Assembly (NCBI RefSeq): GCF_030166655.1
Contig: NZ_CP126446.1
Coordinates: forward strand, 1,488,001 to 1,552,000
Source of the DNA: Pontibacillus chungwhensis
GTDB lineage: Bacteria; Bacillota; Bacilli; Bacillales; BH030062
Direction: 5' to 3'
DNA length: 64,000 nt
Of this stretch, positions 17,583 through 26,669 are shown one piece after another (position 1 is the first letter of the stretch; every line of letters starts with the position of its first letter). The notes under the pieces were generated by a model. That model saw only the letters and a list, made by a program, of their open reading frames with translations, did not search any database and was not told the DNA's origin. The translations under genes were made by a program, and so were the position numbers.

Positions 17583-17792
17583 AAACTCAACTCCTTAACA
17601 TAAATTACCCGAAGGTAGTAATAGAATATGTGGATAAAGGTTTTTGGTATAGGGGTTTGTCTCTGTATCTACTGAAATGTACGGTTGTACCCTATTAAAA
17701 CGTCTAGAATAATAGGGAAGGAGGTTTTGTAATTTATGTAAATAGCGGGTATAATGGGCAAAAGGAACTAAAACGATAGGAGATGAGGCGGG

Positions 17793-18200
17793 ATGTGGAA
17801 TCATTTAAGTAAAGGGAATAAACTCATTTTATTAGCATCTGCAATGGCTATTCTTTCATTATTCTTTACGTGGGTTGACCTTGGCATTTTGTCAGCTAAT
17901 GGCTTTCAGCAACAAGGATACATTTTATTAGTCTTCTTTATTTATCCGGTATACCAGGCCCTTAAAGGAAACAAGATCGGGCGTATGGCCGGATATATTA
18001 GTGCGGTCGGGGGAATTGTCTCGATTGTAGCCTTTATGATGAGTAAGACGGGCAACATACTAGGCCAACAAGTTAACCTTGCTTCAACTGGTATGTATAT
18101 CTTTCTGATCGCTGCTATTCTATTAACCGTTGGCATCTACCTAAGTAGGAAAGAAGATGCGAGTGCTTCTTATACAGATGCATCGCCTTTGTCTAAATAA
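17793..18200 (+). CDS. Small four-helix membrane protein of unknown function
   Basis: A 135-residue protein with four hydrophobic segments (about residues 10-30, 43-57, 66-84 and 98-118) and a short polar tail. TAGGAGATGAGG precedes the ATG. No family was recognised. The hydrophobic pattern and clean ribosome binding site support a real gene. It lies between a coat gene on the other strand and a palindromic repeat, so the context is uninformative. Confidence 0.65.
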   Translation: MWNHLSKGNKLILLASAMAILSLFFTWVDLGILSANGFQQQGYILLVFFIYPVYQALKGNKIGRMAGYISAVGGIVSIVAFMMSKTGNILGQQVNLASTGMYIFLIAAILLTVGIYLSRKEDASASYTDASPLSK

Positions 18201-18331
18201 AAGTGGGTATGGTTGTTTCCGGAATTTTAGTTGAGCGCAAGGAGGTTCGGGAAATTACTCAATTTCCTGTGGTACGTGGTTTCTAGGCCCACCTTTGTGA
18301 TTAAGAGATTAACGGCAACATGCTTGAGATT

Positions 18332-18510
18332 GCGGGGCCGTTCGTTTCCTTAAGTTAGGGGGTTGCTCGGGGACTGCGAGACTCCCGCGGGGTAAGGAGC
18401 CTAGGGGAGACCCCGGAAAGCGCGTAGCGATTGAGGAGGCTTCCCAGCTCCCCGCAGGAAAGCGAGTAGTCCCCGAGCAACCCCAAGCACTCATCAATCG
18501 TAACGGTCCT
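18332..18510. repeat. Palindromic dispersed element, copy 2
   Basis: Inner arms GGGGTTGCTCGGGGACT (18359) and the complement ending at 18484 enclose the shared core. Outer arms GGGGCCGTT / GTAACGGTCC are nearly complementary. Little else is seen in the 18201-18528 intergenic stretch. Confidence 0.85.
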
Positions 18511-18528
18511 ACCCAAACAGATCCAACC

Positions 18529-18568
18529 AAAAAGAGTGCTGATCCTATTCGGATCAGCACTCTTTTTA
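18529..18568 (-). terminator. Terminator overlapping the stop codon of the SSS transporter
   Basis: AAAAAGAGTGCTGATCC and GGATCAGCACTCTTTTT arms; the TAA of the minus-strand transporter lies within the distal T-run. Confidence 0.92.
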
Positions 18569-20404
18569 CACTTCGTTGCTATTTTGAGAAGGATAAACCT
18601 GGTCACTAGAAGAGGATGATCCCCATTGTTCCTTAAGGTTTTTCCCTTTTTGGCGAAGGGAACCAAACGAACTTGATTTCATATACTTCTCATTCCAGCT
18701 TCGTAAGCTAAACAATATGCAGACAACTGTCAGTAGGGCCAACACCCCTGTGGCTGGCCAGAAGTAAGAGGAAACGATTCCTTCAGTGTATGCTACTCCG
18801 ATAGGGGAGAACACAATATACGTTTGACCGACGCATGCGAACAAGAAGATCGAAGTCGGCATGGCATATTTCCAAGGTGTCATTTCAACACTAGGGTTGT
18901 GAGGCATTTGATAAGCTGTTCTTCTTGGCTTAACATAGCCGATAATAAGCATCATCGCAAGTTCTGTGGCGAATAAGATGCCATAGATATGGATGAAGTG
19001 TATGGATACGGTTAAACCAAAGAGTTGTTCGAAGCCCCATACCATCATGTAATAAGCAAATACGTGGAAGATCACTACGACTTTTGCTGCTAGGGCTGGG
19101 ATTCGTTTTGTTAACACACCCATTAAGACAATGGTGATAATCGGAATGTTAAAGAATCCGGTAAACTTACGAATTAGATCCCATAGCCCGTTTGGTGCAT
19201 TTAAGAGCATCGGAGAGATGAAGAACGTTGCTAAAGCGATTAGCGTTCCAACCCATTTACTCACTCGAATCATTTGTTGATCTGTTGCATTTTTATTAAT
19301 ACTCGTCTTATAAATGTCAAAAGCAAACATCGTAGATGCACTGTTTAATAGAGAGTTAAAGGAACTTAATACAGCTCCAAGTAACACAGCTAAGAAAAAG
19401 CCATTCATGTAAGAAGGAAGGACATTTGCTACGAGTGTCGGATAAGCTAAGTCTACTGATTTTAATTCACCGCCGTACTGATGGAAAGCGATGACGCCTG
19501 GGATCATCATAAAGAACGGAACTAGAAGTTTGAAGAACCCAGAGAAGATTACCCCTTTTTGTCCTTCTTTTAAGCTTCCGGCTCCAAGTGTACGCTGAAT
19601 AACATACTGGTTTGTTGCCCAGTAGAACATGTTAGCGAACAGAAGACCAGAGAAGATTGTGCCAAATGGTACAGAATCATCTGGACCCCCAATTGCGTTT
19701 AACTTATCTGCATTCTCTGTCGTAAGGGTCTCAACCCCGCTTAAGAATTCACCGTTTCCTAGTGAAATTATTCCCAATATTGGCACAATTGCGCCGACAA
19801 TTAAGAGACCGATTCCATTGATCGTATCGGATACCGCAACGGCTTTCAAACCACCAAAGATGGCGTAAATAGCTCCGATGATTCCGATAACCCAAATCAC
19901 AAGCCAAACGGATTGGGTGTAAGATAAGTTTAATAATGAAGGAACATCAAACAGTTTTAATACCGCAAGCGCACCAGAATATAGCATAGAAGGAATAGTT
20001 ACAAATACATACCCTAACATAAAGAGGATGACTGTATACCGGCGTACGCCTTCATCAAATCGTTTACTTAGGAATTCTGGTAACGTTGTGATATTTGCAT
20101 TCATGTATTTAGGTAAGAGATAGAGAGCGAGTAGAACGATCGCAAAGGCGGCGGTGACTTCCCACGCCATGTTCGTTAAATTTGCTCGGAAGGCTTGTCC
20201 ATTTAAACCGACAAGTTGTTCTGCAGAGAGATTGGTTAAAAGTAATGAACCTGCGATAACGGTTCCGGTTAATCCTCGTCCTGCTAGGAAATACCCTGCA
20301 GAATCGGATGTGCTACCTTTTGTTTTCCTGTAAGATATGTAAGCAACTAATGCCATGAATAAAATACAAGATACAATTGTAAGCCAAAGTCCTGATTGTT
20401 GCAT
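18566..20404 (-). CDS. Sodium:solute symporter (SSS family)
   Basis: A 612-residue protein with about 14 membrane spans. SSS-family features: YFLAGRGLTGTVIAGSLLLTNLSAEQLVGLNGQA near the N-terminus, GGLKAVAVSDTING in the middle and LLGAVLSSFNSLLNSASTMFAFD. It resembles SglT/YidK-type Na+-coupled sugar or solute transporters; the substrate is not readable. The C-terminus is a polar, serine-rich tail (about 40 residues). A divergent nucleoside hydrolase shares the upstream region, so a sugar or nucleoside substrate would fit; that is inference. Confidence 0.87.
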   Translation of the reverse strand: MQQSGLWLTIVSCILFMALVAYISYRKTKGSTSDSAGYFLAGRGLTGTVIAGSLLLTNLSAEQLVGLNGQAFRANLTNMAWEVTAAFAIVLLALYLLPKYMNANITTLPEFLSKRFDEGVRRYTVILFMLGYVFVTIPSMLYSGALAVLKLFDVPSLLNLSYTQSVWLVIWVIGIIGAIYAIFGGLKAVAVSDTINGIGLLIVGAIVPILGIISLGNGEFLSGVETLTTENADKLNAIGGPDDSVPFGTIFSGLLFANMFYWATNQYVIQRTLGAGSLKEGQKGVIFSGFFKLLVPFFMMIPGVIAFHQYGGELKSVDLAYPTLVANVLPSYMNGFFLAVLLGAVLSSFNSLLNSASTMFAFDIYKTSINKNATDQQMIRVSKWVGTLIALATFFISPMLLNAPNGLWDLIRKFTGFFNIPIITIVLMGVLTKRIPALAAKVVVIFHVFAYYMMVWGFEQLFGLTVSIHFIHIYGILFATELAMMLIIGYVKPRRTAYQMPHNPSVEMTPWKYAMPTSIFLFACVGQTYIVFSPIGVAYTEGIVSSYFWPATGVLALLTVVCILFSLRSWNEKYMKSSSFGSLRQKGKNLKEQWGSSSSSDQVYPSQNSNEV

Positions 20405-20541
20405 AACGCATCCATCCTTTATTTGAAATAATAACTTAATCCTCTCATTTCCTTAAAAGGTATATTAGAAACATAAACATATGAGTTTTTGTATAAAATG
20501 GTTCTATTTGCCTACTTGAAAAAATGTTAGGAATATGTTTA

Positions 20542-20555
20542 TGAAAGCGTTTTTA
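20542..20555. promoter_or_regulatory. cre-like (CcpA) site between the SSS transporter and nucleoside hydrolase
   Basis: TGAAAGCGTTTTTA matches TGWAANCGNTNWCA at 13 of 14 positions. It lies 26 bp before the hydrolase start and 137 bp before the transporter start, so it could repress either gene. Confidence 0.45.
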
Positions 20556-20581
20556 TCACAATTTTTATACGAAAGCATAAA

Positions 20582-21574
20582 GTGAAAAAAGATGAAACGC
20601 ATTGGGCAGGGAATGGGGATGGTCTGTTGAAAAATGTGCTGATCTTTACCGATATCGGCGTGGATGATACGTTCGCGCTTCTTTACGCATTTAATCACCC
20701 TGAAATTCGAGTTGTGGGGGTTGTGGCAGGCTTCGGGAATGTATCAAAAGAAAAAGTAACTCGTAACGCTTATTATGTGTTAAAACAGTTGAATAAGGTA
20801 AGTGTCCCTTTAATCAGTGGGGCTTCGCGGGCATTTGCCGGGGATGAGCCTACTTATTATGAAGAGATCCATGGGATTAGTGGCTTAGGTAATATAGAGA
20901 CAGAGATTGAGGAATTTACTTTTTATAATTTTGATAAGGTGTTTGAAATTATTGATGAAACAGAGGACCTTGTTATTGTTAACATGGGACGCCTTACCTC
21001 CTTGGCTATGGCTTACATTATTTCACCTGAAAGGATGCAGAGGACCTCAAGGGTGGTCATTATGGGAGGAGCGTTTTTAGTACCTGGAAATGTTACGCCT
21101 TATGCGGAGGCCAATTTCTTTGGTGATCCCGTGGCTGCAAATGTAGTGTTAGAGAATACAGGACCTGATAAAATCGTTCTCTGTCCTTTAAACGCTTCAA
21201 TGAAAGGGGTTATTACACCGTATATCGTAGAGAATATCGTCAGTGAATCCGTAACGGAAATTGGCTCTCTGATAGGTAAACTCTATGAACCGTATTATGC
21301 TTTTTATCAAAAACAACACCCTTCTTTGAACGGTGCCCCCATGCATGATTTATTAACAATAGTTTACGTTTCGAACCCATCATTATTTAAAAGTGTGAAG
21401 CGGAATGTGACCGTAGAAGAGTCTTCTTACTTAACCACAGGGGTCAGCGTAGCAGATTTCAGGGACCAACCCCAGGTAAATGAAACCTTCAATAACTATT
21501 GTGAAATACTACTCGATATCGATTACCCTTCCTTTATTACAGAAATCACCACAACGATTATTGGTAACATTTAA
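20582..21574 (+). CDS. Nucleoside hydrolase (IUNH family)
   Basis: A 330-residue protein. The Ca2+/ribose-binding N-terminus reads TDIGVDDTFAL, keeping the DxGxDD core but with Ile instead of the usual Pro. MGGAFLVPGNVTPYAEANFFGDPVAANVVL and MHDLLTIVY supply the remaining active-site residues. It cleaves the N-glycosidic bond of nucleosides to ribose and base in the cytosol. The GTG at 20582 lacks a clear ribosome binding site; a TTG about 45 nt later, after GGGGATGG, is an alternative. Divergent from the SSS symporter. Purine against pyrimidine preference is unknown. Confidence 0.85.
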   Translation: MKKDETHWAGNGDGLLKNVLIFTDIGVDDTFALLYAFNHPEIRVVGVVAGFGNVSKEKVTRNAYYVLKQLNKVSVPLISGASRAFAGDEPTYYEEIHGISGLGNIETEIEEFTFYNFDKVFEIIDETEDLVIVNMGRLTSLAMAYIISPERMQRTSRVVIMGGAFLVPGNVTPYAEANFFGDPVAANVVLENTGPDKIVLCPLNASMKGVITPYIVENIVSESVTEIGSLIGKLYEPYYAFYQKQHPSLNGAPMHDLLTIVYVSNPSLFKSVKRNVTVEESSYLTTGVSVADFRDQPQVNETFNNYCEILLDIDYPSFITEITTTIIGNI

Positions 21575-21586
21575 CCCTAATAAAGC

Positions 21587-21671
21587 GTGTCAGACACCCT
21601 TTAATGCTTTAGAGAAAGGAATGGTGTCAGACACGCTTTATTGCTTTATCAGAATGACGCGTGTCTGACAC
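21587..21671. repeat. 37-bp array, locus 2 (3 copies)
   Basis: GTGTC-N-GACAC copies begin at 21587, 21624 and 21661, exactly 37 bp apart, in the 106-bp gap between the convergent nucleoside hydrolase and metI. Confidence 0.95.
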
Positions 21672-21680
21672 CAGTGTGGT

Positions 21681-22805
21681 TTAGTTGGTGGTGCTTAGGC
21701 TTTGGTTTGCGTGGTCGAGTGCATGTGCGAAGTCTGCCGTGAGATCTTCAATGGATTCGATTCCAACAGATAGGCGAAGAAGCCGGTTGCAGACGCCGTA
21801 ACTGGTGCGCACGTCTTCTGGGATATCCGCATGGGTTTGGGTAGCCGGATAGGTAATAAACGTTTCCACCCCACCAAGGCTCTCAGCAAATGTAATAAGC
21901 TCAAAGTATTCTAGTAGTTTAGGAGCGAGCGCTTCCTCTGTGACACGGAAGGAGATCATTCCGCCGCGACCAGGGTATAATACATCCGCTATTAGTGAAT
22001 GTTCGGAGAGAAATTGAACAAGCTCTTTCGCATTTTGTTCCTGTTGCTTCATGCGGAGAGGCAGGGTTTTAAGGCCTCGTATTAAAAGCCAGCTGTCAAA
22101 TGGGGACAACACCGCGCCTGAACCATTTTGTTCTAAACGTAGAGAAGTGCATACCTCTTCACTTTCGGCGACGACAAGTCCTGCCAGACAATCGTTGTGT
22201 CCTCCTATGTATTTCGTTGCACTGTGGATCACGATATCTGCTCCAAGTTCAATAGGGCGCTGGATATACGGGGTATAAAACGTGTTATCTACAATTAAAT
22301 GAAGGTCCCGCTCGTTTGTAAGCTGAGCGATTTCTTCTATATTAATTTGATGCATAAGAGGATTTGTTGGTGATTCGATGAAAATGCCTTTTGTATTTGA
22401 CTGGATACAGGCTTCAAATTCCTTTCTGCCATTTCCTTGGACATAGGAGAAAGAAAGTCCAAACTTCTTGAAATGCGTTTCAAATAAACGATAAGAACCT
22501 CCGTAGACGTCTTGTGTCACAATGAAATGATCTCCAGGTTCATAGATGGAGAAAATCGCCTGGATAGCAGCCATTCCTGAACTGAATGCAAACCCTTCTC
22601 GTCCGCTCTCTAGCTCCGCAATTTTATCTTCTAATAGATTACGAGTCGGATTTCCTGTTCGTACGTAATCATAGCCCATTGATTGACCAACCCCAGGATG
22701 ACGGTAGGCCGTTGATAAATAAAGGGGAGGATTGACCGTCCCTGTTATACTCTCACTTCGGTTTCCAGTTTGCGCAAATTCCGTTTCAATTTCATATCGT
22801 CTCAC
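21681..22805 (-). CDS. metI: Cystathionine gamma-synthase / O-acetylhomoserine thiolyase MetI
   Basis: A 374-residue PLP enzyme closely resembling B. subtilis MetI: GNRSESITGTVNPPLYLSTAYRHPG, AFSSGMAAIQAI, and HSATKYIGGHND with the Schiff-base Lys near 198. It joins an activated homoserine ester with cysteine (or sulfide) in methionine synthesis. Start set at GTG 22805: AAAGGAG lies 8-9 nt upstream, whereas the ATG at 22814 abuts that site. It is controlled by the SAM-I riboswitch at 23000-23112. Unlike B. subtilis, no metC follows. Confidence 0.92.
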   Translation of the reverse strand: MRRYEIETEFAQTGNRSESITGTVNPPLYLSTAYRHPGVGQSMGYDYVRTGNPTRNLLEDKIAELESGREGFAFSSGMAAIQAIFSIYEPGDHFIVTQDVYGGSYRLFETHFKKFGLSFSYVQGNGRKEFEACIQSNTKGIFIESPTNPLMHQINIEEIAQLTNERDLHLIVDNTFYTPYIQRPIELGADIVIHSATKYIGGHNDCLAGLVVAESEEVCTSLRLEQNGSGAVLSPFDSWLLIRGLKTLPLRMKQQEQNAKELVQFLSEHSLIADVLYPGRGGMISFRVTEEALAPKLLEYFELITFAESLGGVETFITYPATQTHADIPEDVRTSYGVCNRLLRLSVGIESIEDLTADFAHALDHANQSLSTTN

Positions 22806-22834
22806 ATTTATCATCTCCTTTAGTATAGTAAAGC

Positions 22835-22919
22835 GTGCCAGACACCCGTCACTGCTTTAGTGTAAGAAAGCGTGTCAGACACCATTCACTGCTTTAACGA
22901 GCAAAAGCGTGTCTGACAC
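22835..22919. repeat. 37-bp array, locus 3 (3 copies)
   Basis: GTGCCAGACAC at 22835, GTGTCAGACAC at 22872 and GTGTCTGACAC at 22909, 37 bp apart. They sit between the riboswitch terminator and the metI start, so they are transcribed as part of the metI 5' leader. Confidence 0.95.
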
Positions 22920-22950
22920 GCGTCAGTGCTTTAGTGCGTAAACGCATTAG

Positions 22951-22979
22951 AAAAAGGCTCTTCAGAAGAAGAGCCTTTT
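22951..22979 (-). terminator. Expression-platform terminator of the metI S-box
   Basis: AAAAGGCTCTTC and GAAGAGCC arms with a T-run on the minus strand. CUUCUUCU in its 5' arm can instead pair with AGAAGAAG just after the aptamer, giving the antiterminator. Confidence 0.88.
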
Positions 22980-22999
22980 GCGGGTAAGGTGCACTTCTT

Positions 23000-23112
23000 C
23001 TTATCTTTCAAGTGACTCGTCACTTGCTGGAAGGAGCACCACATCGTGTACGATAGGTTGCTGAAGCGTCTACGGACCAGATCCCTCGGCTTCTCTGAAT
23101 AAGAAATAAGAA
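23000..23112 (-). ncRNA. SAM-I (S-box) riboswitch of metI
   Basis: Read on the minus strand: CTTATTCAGAGAAG, CCGAGGGATCTGGTCC, GACGCTTCAGCAACC, GGTGCTCCTTCCAGCAAG and the closing AGATAAG, in the order of the SAM-I aptamer (P1, kink-turn, P3, P4). A terminator follows 21 nt later. SAM binding favours termination before metI. This agrees with the gene's identity as a methionine-synthesis enzyme. Confidence 0.95.
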
Positions 23113-23136
23113 AGTGTTTGATTTAATTTTCTCTAT

Positions 23137-23165
23137 ACTATACAAAAAAATAATCGTTCATGCAA
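23137..23165 (-). promoter_or_regulatory. SigA promoter of the S-box/metI transcript
   Basis: TTGCAT, 17 bp, TATAGT on the minus strand. The aptamer begins about 25 nt past the -10 element. The promoter lies just after the stop codon of the upstream C26 gene. Confidence 0.75.
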
Positions 23166-23172
23166 TAAGATA

Positions 23173-23910
23173 TCAGAATTTTTTTACGTTAATGACTTCT
23201 CTGACGAATCGATCGAATAATTGTTGCATGCGCTCATGCTTAGAAGTCATCATTTCTGCGTGCCATTGCACACCGATCACGAAGCTTTGAGTGTCTTCTT
23301 TCTCTATGGCTTCAACCACTCCGTCTGCTGCATAGGCTGTCGCTTTAAAGCCTGGCGCAACGTCTTTGATGGCCTGGTGGTGGAAGGAGTTTGTGATAGT
23401 TGTTTCACCGAATTGTTCGCGCATCACACTGTCAGGCTCTGTTGTGATGGTATGAGATTCTTGCCAAGGTTTATTGTACTGATCGTGCTTTAATGGCTCC
23501 TGATCCATATAGGAGACATCTTGGTAGAGGGAGCCCCCGTACGTTACGTTCAAGATTTGCACTCCGCGGCAGATCGCAAATACAGGCTTACCCTGACGAA
23601 TCATTTCTTTAGCGAGAATGGCTTCTGAATGGTCACGCTCTGGGAACGGGGAGCCTTGTTTTGGTCTTGGTTCTTCATTATAGAGTAATGGATTTACATC
23701 TTGGCCTCCAGAAAGAACAAGACCATCCATCGCAGCCGCTTGAGCTGTGACGGCTTCATCATCCTCTAATACAGGGAGAATAAAAGGCACACCTCCTGCT
23801 CGTAATACGGATTGAACATAGTCATTGTTAACGTAGGCGCGGTCATAACCAGGGAAGCGGCCGCCTTGGTCAATTATAATACTTCCAGATATTCCGATAA
23901 GTGGTTTCAT
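23173..23910 (-). CDS. Class I glutamine-amidotransferase-like gamma-glutamyl hydrolase (peptidase C26, PuuD-like)
   Basis: A 245-residue protein. The catalytic triad is visible: Cys114 in FAICRGVQILN, His217 and Glu219 in GVQWHAEM. The oxyanion region is LSGGQDVNPLLY. The family hydrolyses gamma-glutamyl bonds (gamma-glutamyl-GABA, gamma-glutamyl peptides). It is transcribed away from a glutathione-type ABC importer that shares its upstream region, so a gamma-glutamyl peptide such as glutathione is an attractive substrate; that is inference. AAAGGAG precedes the ATG at longer than usual spacing. Confidence 0.83.
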   Translation of the reverse strand: MKPLIGISGSIIIDQGGRFPGYDRAYVNNDYVQSVLRAGGVPFILPVLEDDEAVTAQAAAMDGLVLSGGQDVNPLLYNEEPRPKQGSPFPERDHSEAILAKEMIRQGKPVFAICRGVQILNVTYGGSLYQDVSYMDQEPLKHDQYNKPWQESHTITTEPDSVMREQFGETTITNSFHHQAIKDVAPGFKATAYAADGVVEAIEKEDTQSFVIGVQWHAEMMTSKHERMQQLFDRFVREVINVKKF

Positions 23911-23953
23911 AGGAAAGGAAACTCCTTTTTGTTAAAGTTTTAATATTTATTTT

Positions 23954-23982
23954 TTGACAGTGAACTATTTCTGTTATAAAAT
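23954..23982 (+). promoter_or_regulatory. SigA promoter of the glutathione-type ABC operon
   Basis: TTGACA, 17 bp, TAAAAT, about 90 bp before the GTG of the binding-protein gene. A second TATAGT lies near 24015, but its -35 is less convincing. Confidence 0.65.
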
Positions 23983-24073
23983 CCAAGTAATTTGATAAGA
24001 ATTGCATGCCATTATAGTATAGCTAGTGAAATGGTCTAAATTCAATTAAAAAATTTAAAAGGGGAGTTTATTG

Positions 24074-25672
24074 GTGAAATTATCACGGTTACTTACAGTC
24101 CTATCTCTTGCCCTCGTACTTGTTGTGGCTGGTTGCAGCAACGGCGGAGATTCTGAAGAGGACACATCTTCTAAAAATAATGAAAAAGCAACGCCCCCTT
24201 CTAGTGAAGAAGGATTAACGATTGCGGTGGAGAGCAACTTTACAAGTTTAGACCCGCATGACACGAACGACAACCAATCTTATTCAGCACAGTCTGCCAT
24301 TTACGAAGGCTTACTTGGATTTGATGAAGATTTAAATATCGTACCAGTCTTAGCGAAAGACTATAGTGCGAATGAAGATTCAACTGAATTTACTTTTACA
24401 TTAAAAGAAGGAATCAAATTCCACGACGGGGCTCCTTTTAATGCAGAAGCGGTAAAAGCGAACATCGATCGTTTATCCAATCCTGAGAGCCAGCTTCGTC
24501 GCGCCTCTTTATTTGAACTTGTTGAGAAGACAGAAGTACTTAGTGAATATGAAGTGAAAGTTACGCTGAAAGAACCATTTGGCGCTATGCCGAATAACTT
24601 CGCGCACCCAGCAGCTGCGATGATCAGCCCGAAAGCACTAGAACAAAGCAATCAAGACCTGGCTCGTAACCCAGCGGGTACTGGACCTTTTGAATTTGTT
24701 GAATGGAAAAGCGGCGATCATCTGACGGTTAAGAAGAATGAAGATTACCGCGAAGAAGGAGTACCGAAAGTTGACCAAATTAAGTTCAAACCGGTACCTG
24801 AAAGTGGATCACGCGTAGCGATGCTTCAAACAGGCGAAGCGGATTTCGCATTCCCTGTAGCACCGAACCAGGTTGAGACACTTAAAGAAGAAGACGGGGT
24901 TTCCATTGAAACGAAACCATCTCTTGTTGTGAAGTATTTCTCTATGAACACGATGAAAGAACCATTTACGAATCCAAAGGTTCGTAAAGCATTGAACTAT
25001 GCAATCGACAAAGAAGCGTATATCAAAGTTGTGTACGATGGCTATGCGTCTACAACGAAATCTGTGATTGCGCCAAATACACAGCACTATGAAGAACAAG
25101 AAGTGTATGAGTACGATCCTGAGAAAGCGAAGGAATTACTTGCAGAAGCAGGTTATCCAGATGGCTTTGAAACAACTATTTGGGGCGGTACAAGCTCGTT
25201 AAAGCAAAAAATGATGTCATTCTATAAACAACAGTTAAGCGAAGTCGGTGTCACGTTAAACGTGGTACCAATGGAAGGTGGAACGTTAGGCGATAAGATC
25301 TGGGGTGTTGATAACCCTGAAGACGCTGAGCTAGAGCTATACAATGGAGGTTGGTCTCCATCTACAGCTGATGCTGACTGGGGTATGCGTCCGCTATTTA
25401 GCAGCAACTCATTCCCACCAGATGCCTACAACACAGCTTACTATAAGAATGAAAAAGTGGATGAGCTTCTTCAAAAAGGATTATCCACGGCTGATGACGA
25501 GAAGCGCGGTGAATATTACGCAGAAGCACAAGAAATCATCTGGGACGAAGCACCTTGGGTTCCTCTTGCTGTACCAGATCTTCTTTATGGAAAGCAAGAT
25601 TACGTAAACGGATTAACGATGCTTCCTTCTGGTGTAATGGACTTAAAACAAGCAGAAATCGTATCAGAATAA
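24074..25672 (+). CDS. gsiB: Glutathione/peptide ABC transporter binding lipoprotein, GsiB-like
   Basis: Starts at GTG 24074, seven bases after AAGGGGAG (an in-frame TTG at 24071 is less well placed). The 532-residue product has a lipoprotein signal with lipobox VVAGC, then a family 5 solute-binding fold. It follows E. coli GsiB unusually closely from my memory of that sequence: NFTSLDPHDTND, HPAAAMISPKALE, AMLQTGEADFAFP, GYASTTKSVIAP and YNGGWSPSTADADWG. It binds the substrate outside the membrane and feeds the four genes that follow. A glutathione ligand is inferred from similarity; related proteins bind dipeptides or nickel. Confidence 0.87.
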   Translation: MKLSRLLTVLSLALVLVVAGCSNGGDSEEDTSSKNNEKATPPSSEEGLTIAVESNFTSLDPHDTNDNQSYSAQSAIYEGLLGFDEDLNIVPVLAKDYSANEDSTEFTFTLKEGIKFHDGAPFNAEAVKANIDRLSNPESQLRRASLFELVEKTEVLSEYEVKVTLKEPFGAMPNNFAHPAAAMISPKALEQSNQDLARNPAGTGPFEFVEWKSGDHLTVKKNEDYREEGVPKVDQIKFKPVPESGSRVAMLQTGEADFAFPVAPNQVETLKEEDGVSIETKPSLVVKYFSMNTMKEPFTNPKVRKALNYAIDKEAYIKVVYDGYASTTKSVIAPNTQHYEEQEVYEYDPEKAKELLAEAGYPDGFETTIWGGTSSLKQKMMSFYKQQLSEVGVTLNVVPMEGGTLGDKIWGVDNPEDAELELYNGGWSPSTADADWGMRPLFSSNSFPPDAYNTAYYKNEKVDELLQKGLSTADDEKRGEYYAEAQEIIWDEAPWVPLAVPDLLYGKQDYVNGLTMLPSGVMDLKQAEIVSE

Positions 25673-25676
25673 CCGG

Positions 25677-25706
25677 GAGAGGTTGAGCGATGAGCTCAGC
25701 CTCTTT
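25677..25706 (+). terminator. Intercistronic hairpin after gsiB
   Basis: GAGAGGTTGAGC pairs with GCTCAGCCTCTTT, five bases after the stop codon. It probably lowers permease expression relative to the binding protein or protects its mRNA. Confidence 0.65.
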
Positions 25707-25739
25707 CATTGCTTAATCACCTAAAAAAGGAGGGAGCTC

Positions 25740-26669
25740 ATGCTGAAGTATAGCGTGAAGCGGATACTTGGAATGATTCCGCTTTTATTTGTTATTTCTA
25801 TTATTGCCTTCATGTTCGTTCATTTAATTCCAGGCGACCCGGCCAGACTAATCGCAGGGACGGATGCAACGATTGAAGAAATTGAGAATATCCGCGAAAA
25901 GTATGGCTTAGATCAGCCGCTTTATCAGCAATATTTTGATTATATGGGGAACTTGTTTCAGGGGGACCTTGGTCAATCGATCGTAACAGGACGCCCAGTC
26001 TTAGATATGCTGTTGGAACGATTCGGACCAACACTCAGCCTGACGTTAGCCAGTATGGCCTGGGCGCTCATTTTTGGACTGTTAATCGGTGTCATTTCAG
26101 CGGTTAAACGAAACAAGTGGCCAGATCACTTATCTATGTTTCTTGCCGTATCAGGCGTATCGATTCCATCCTTTTGGCTTGGTCTTATGATGATTCAACT
26201 GTTCTCTGTTCAGCTAGGATGGTTCCCAACAGGGGGCATTGGCGGAATTGAGACCTATATCCTTCCGTCCTTTACTCTAGGAGCTGGTGTGGCAGCGATC
26301 ATTGCCCGTTTCACAAGGTCCTCTTTAATGGATGTGTTAAAAGAAGACTATATACGTACGGGACGCTCGAAAGGCCTGACTGAATATAAAGTCATTAACC
26401 GGCATGCTGTAAGGAATGCATTAATCCCGGTTGTGACAATGTCTGGTTTACAGTTTGGTTTCTTGTTAAGTGGATCCATTATTACAGAGACGATCTTTAG
26501 CTGGCCGGGTCTTGGCCGATTGCTCATTAACTCGATTACTGCACGGGATTATCCGGTGATCCAGTCTGAGATTCTTTTATTCTCCCTTGAGTTTTTACTC
26601 ATTAACCTTTTAGTAGATCTGTTATACGGATTCTTAAATCCAAAAATTCGATATGAGGAGGGATCGTAA
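25740..26669 (+). CDS. Peptide ABC transporter permease, GsiC/DppB-like
   Basis: A 309-residue permease with six membrane spans. It has the DppB/GsiC family start ([35 protein letters not shown]), the [13 protein letters not shown] segment and a permease loop around [11 protein letters not shown]. It pairs with the next gene product to form the channel. AGGAGGGAG precedes the ATG. Its TAA overlaps the next ATG by one base, so the two are coupled. Confidence 0.92.
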   Translation: MLKYSVKRILGMIPLLFVISIIAFMFVHLIPGDPARLIAGTDATIEEIENIREKYGLDQPLYQQYFDYMGNLFQGDLGQSIVTGRPVLDMLLERFGPTLSLTLASMAWALIFGLLIGVISAVKRNKWPDHLSMFLAVSGVSIPSFWLGLMMIQLFSVQLGWFPTGGIGGIETYILPSFTLGAGVAAIIARFTRSSLMDVLKEDYIRTGRSKGLTEYKVINRHAVRNALIPVVTMSGLQFGFLLSGSIITETIFSWPGLGRLLINSITARDYPVIQSEILLFSLEFLLINLLVDLLYGFLNPKIRYEEGS

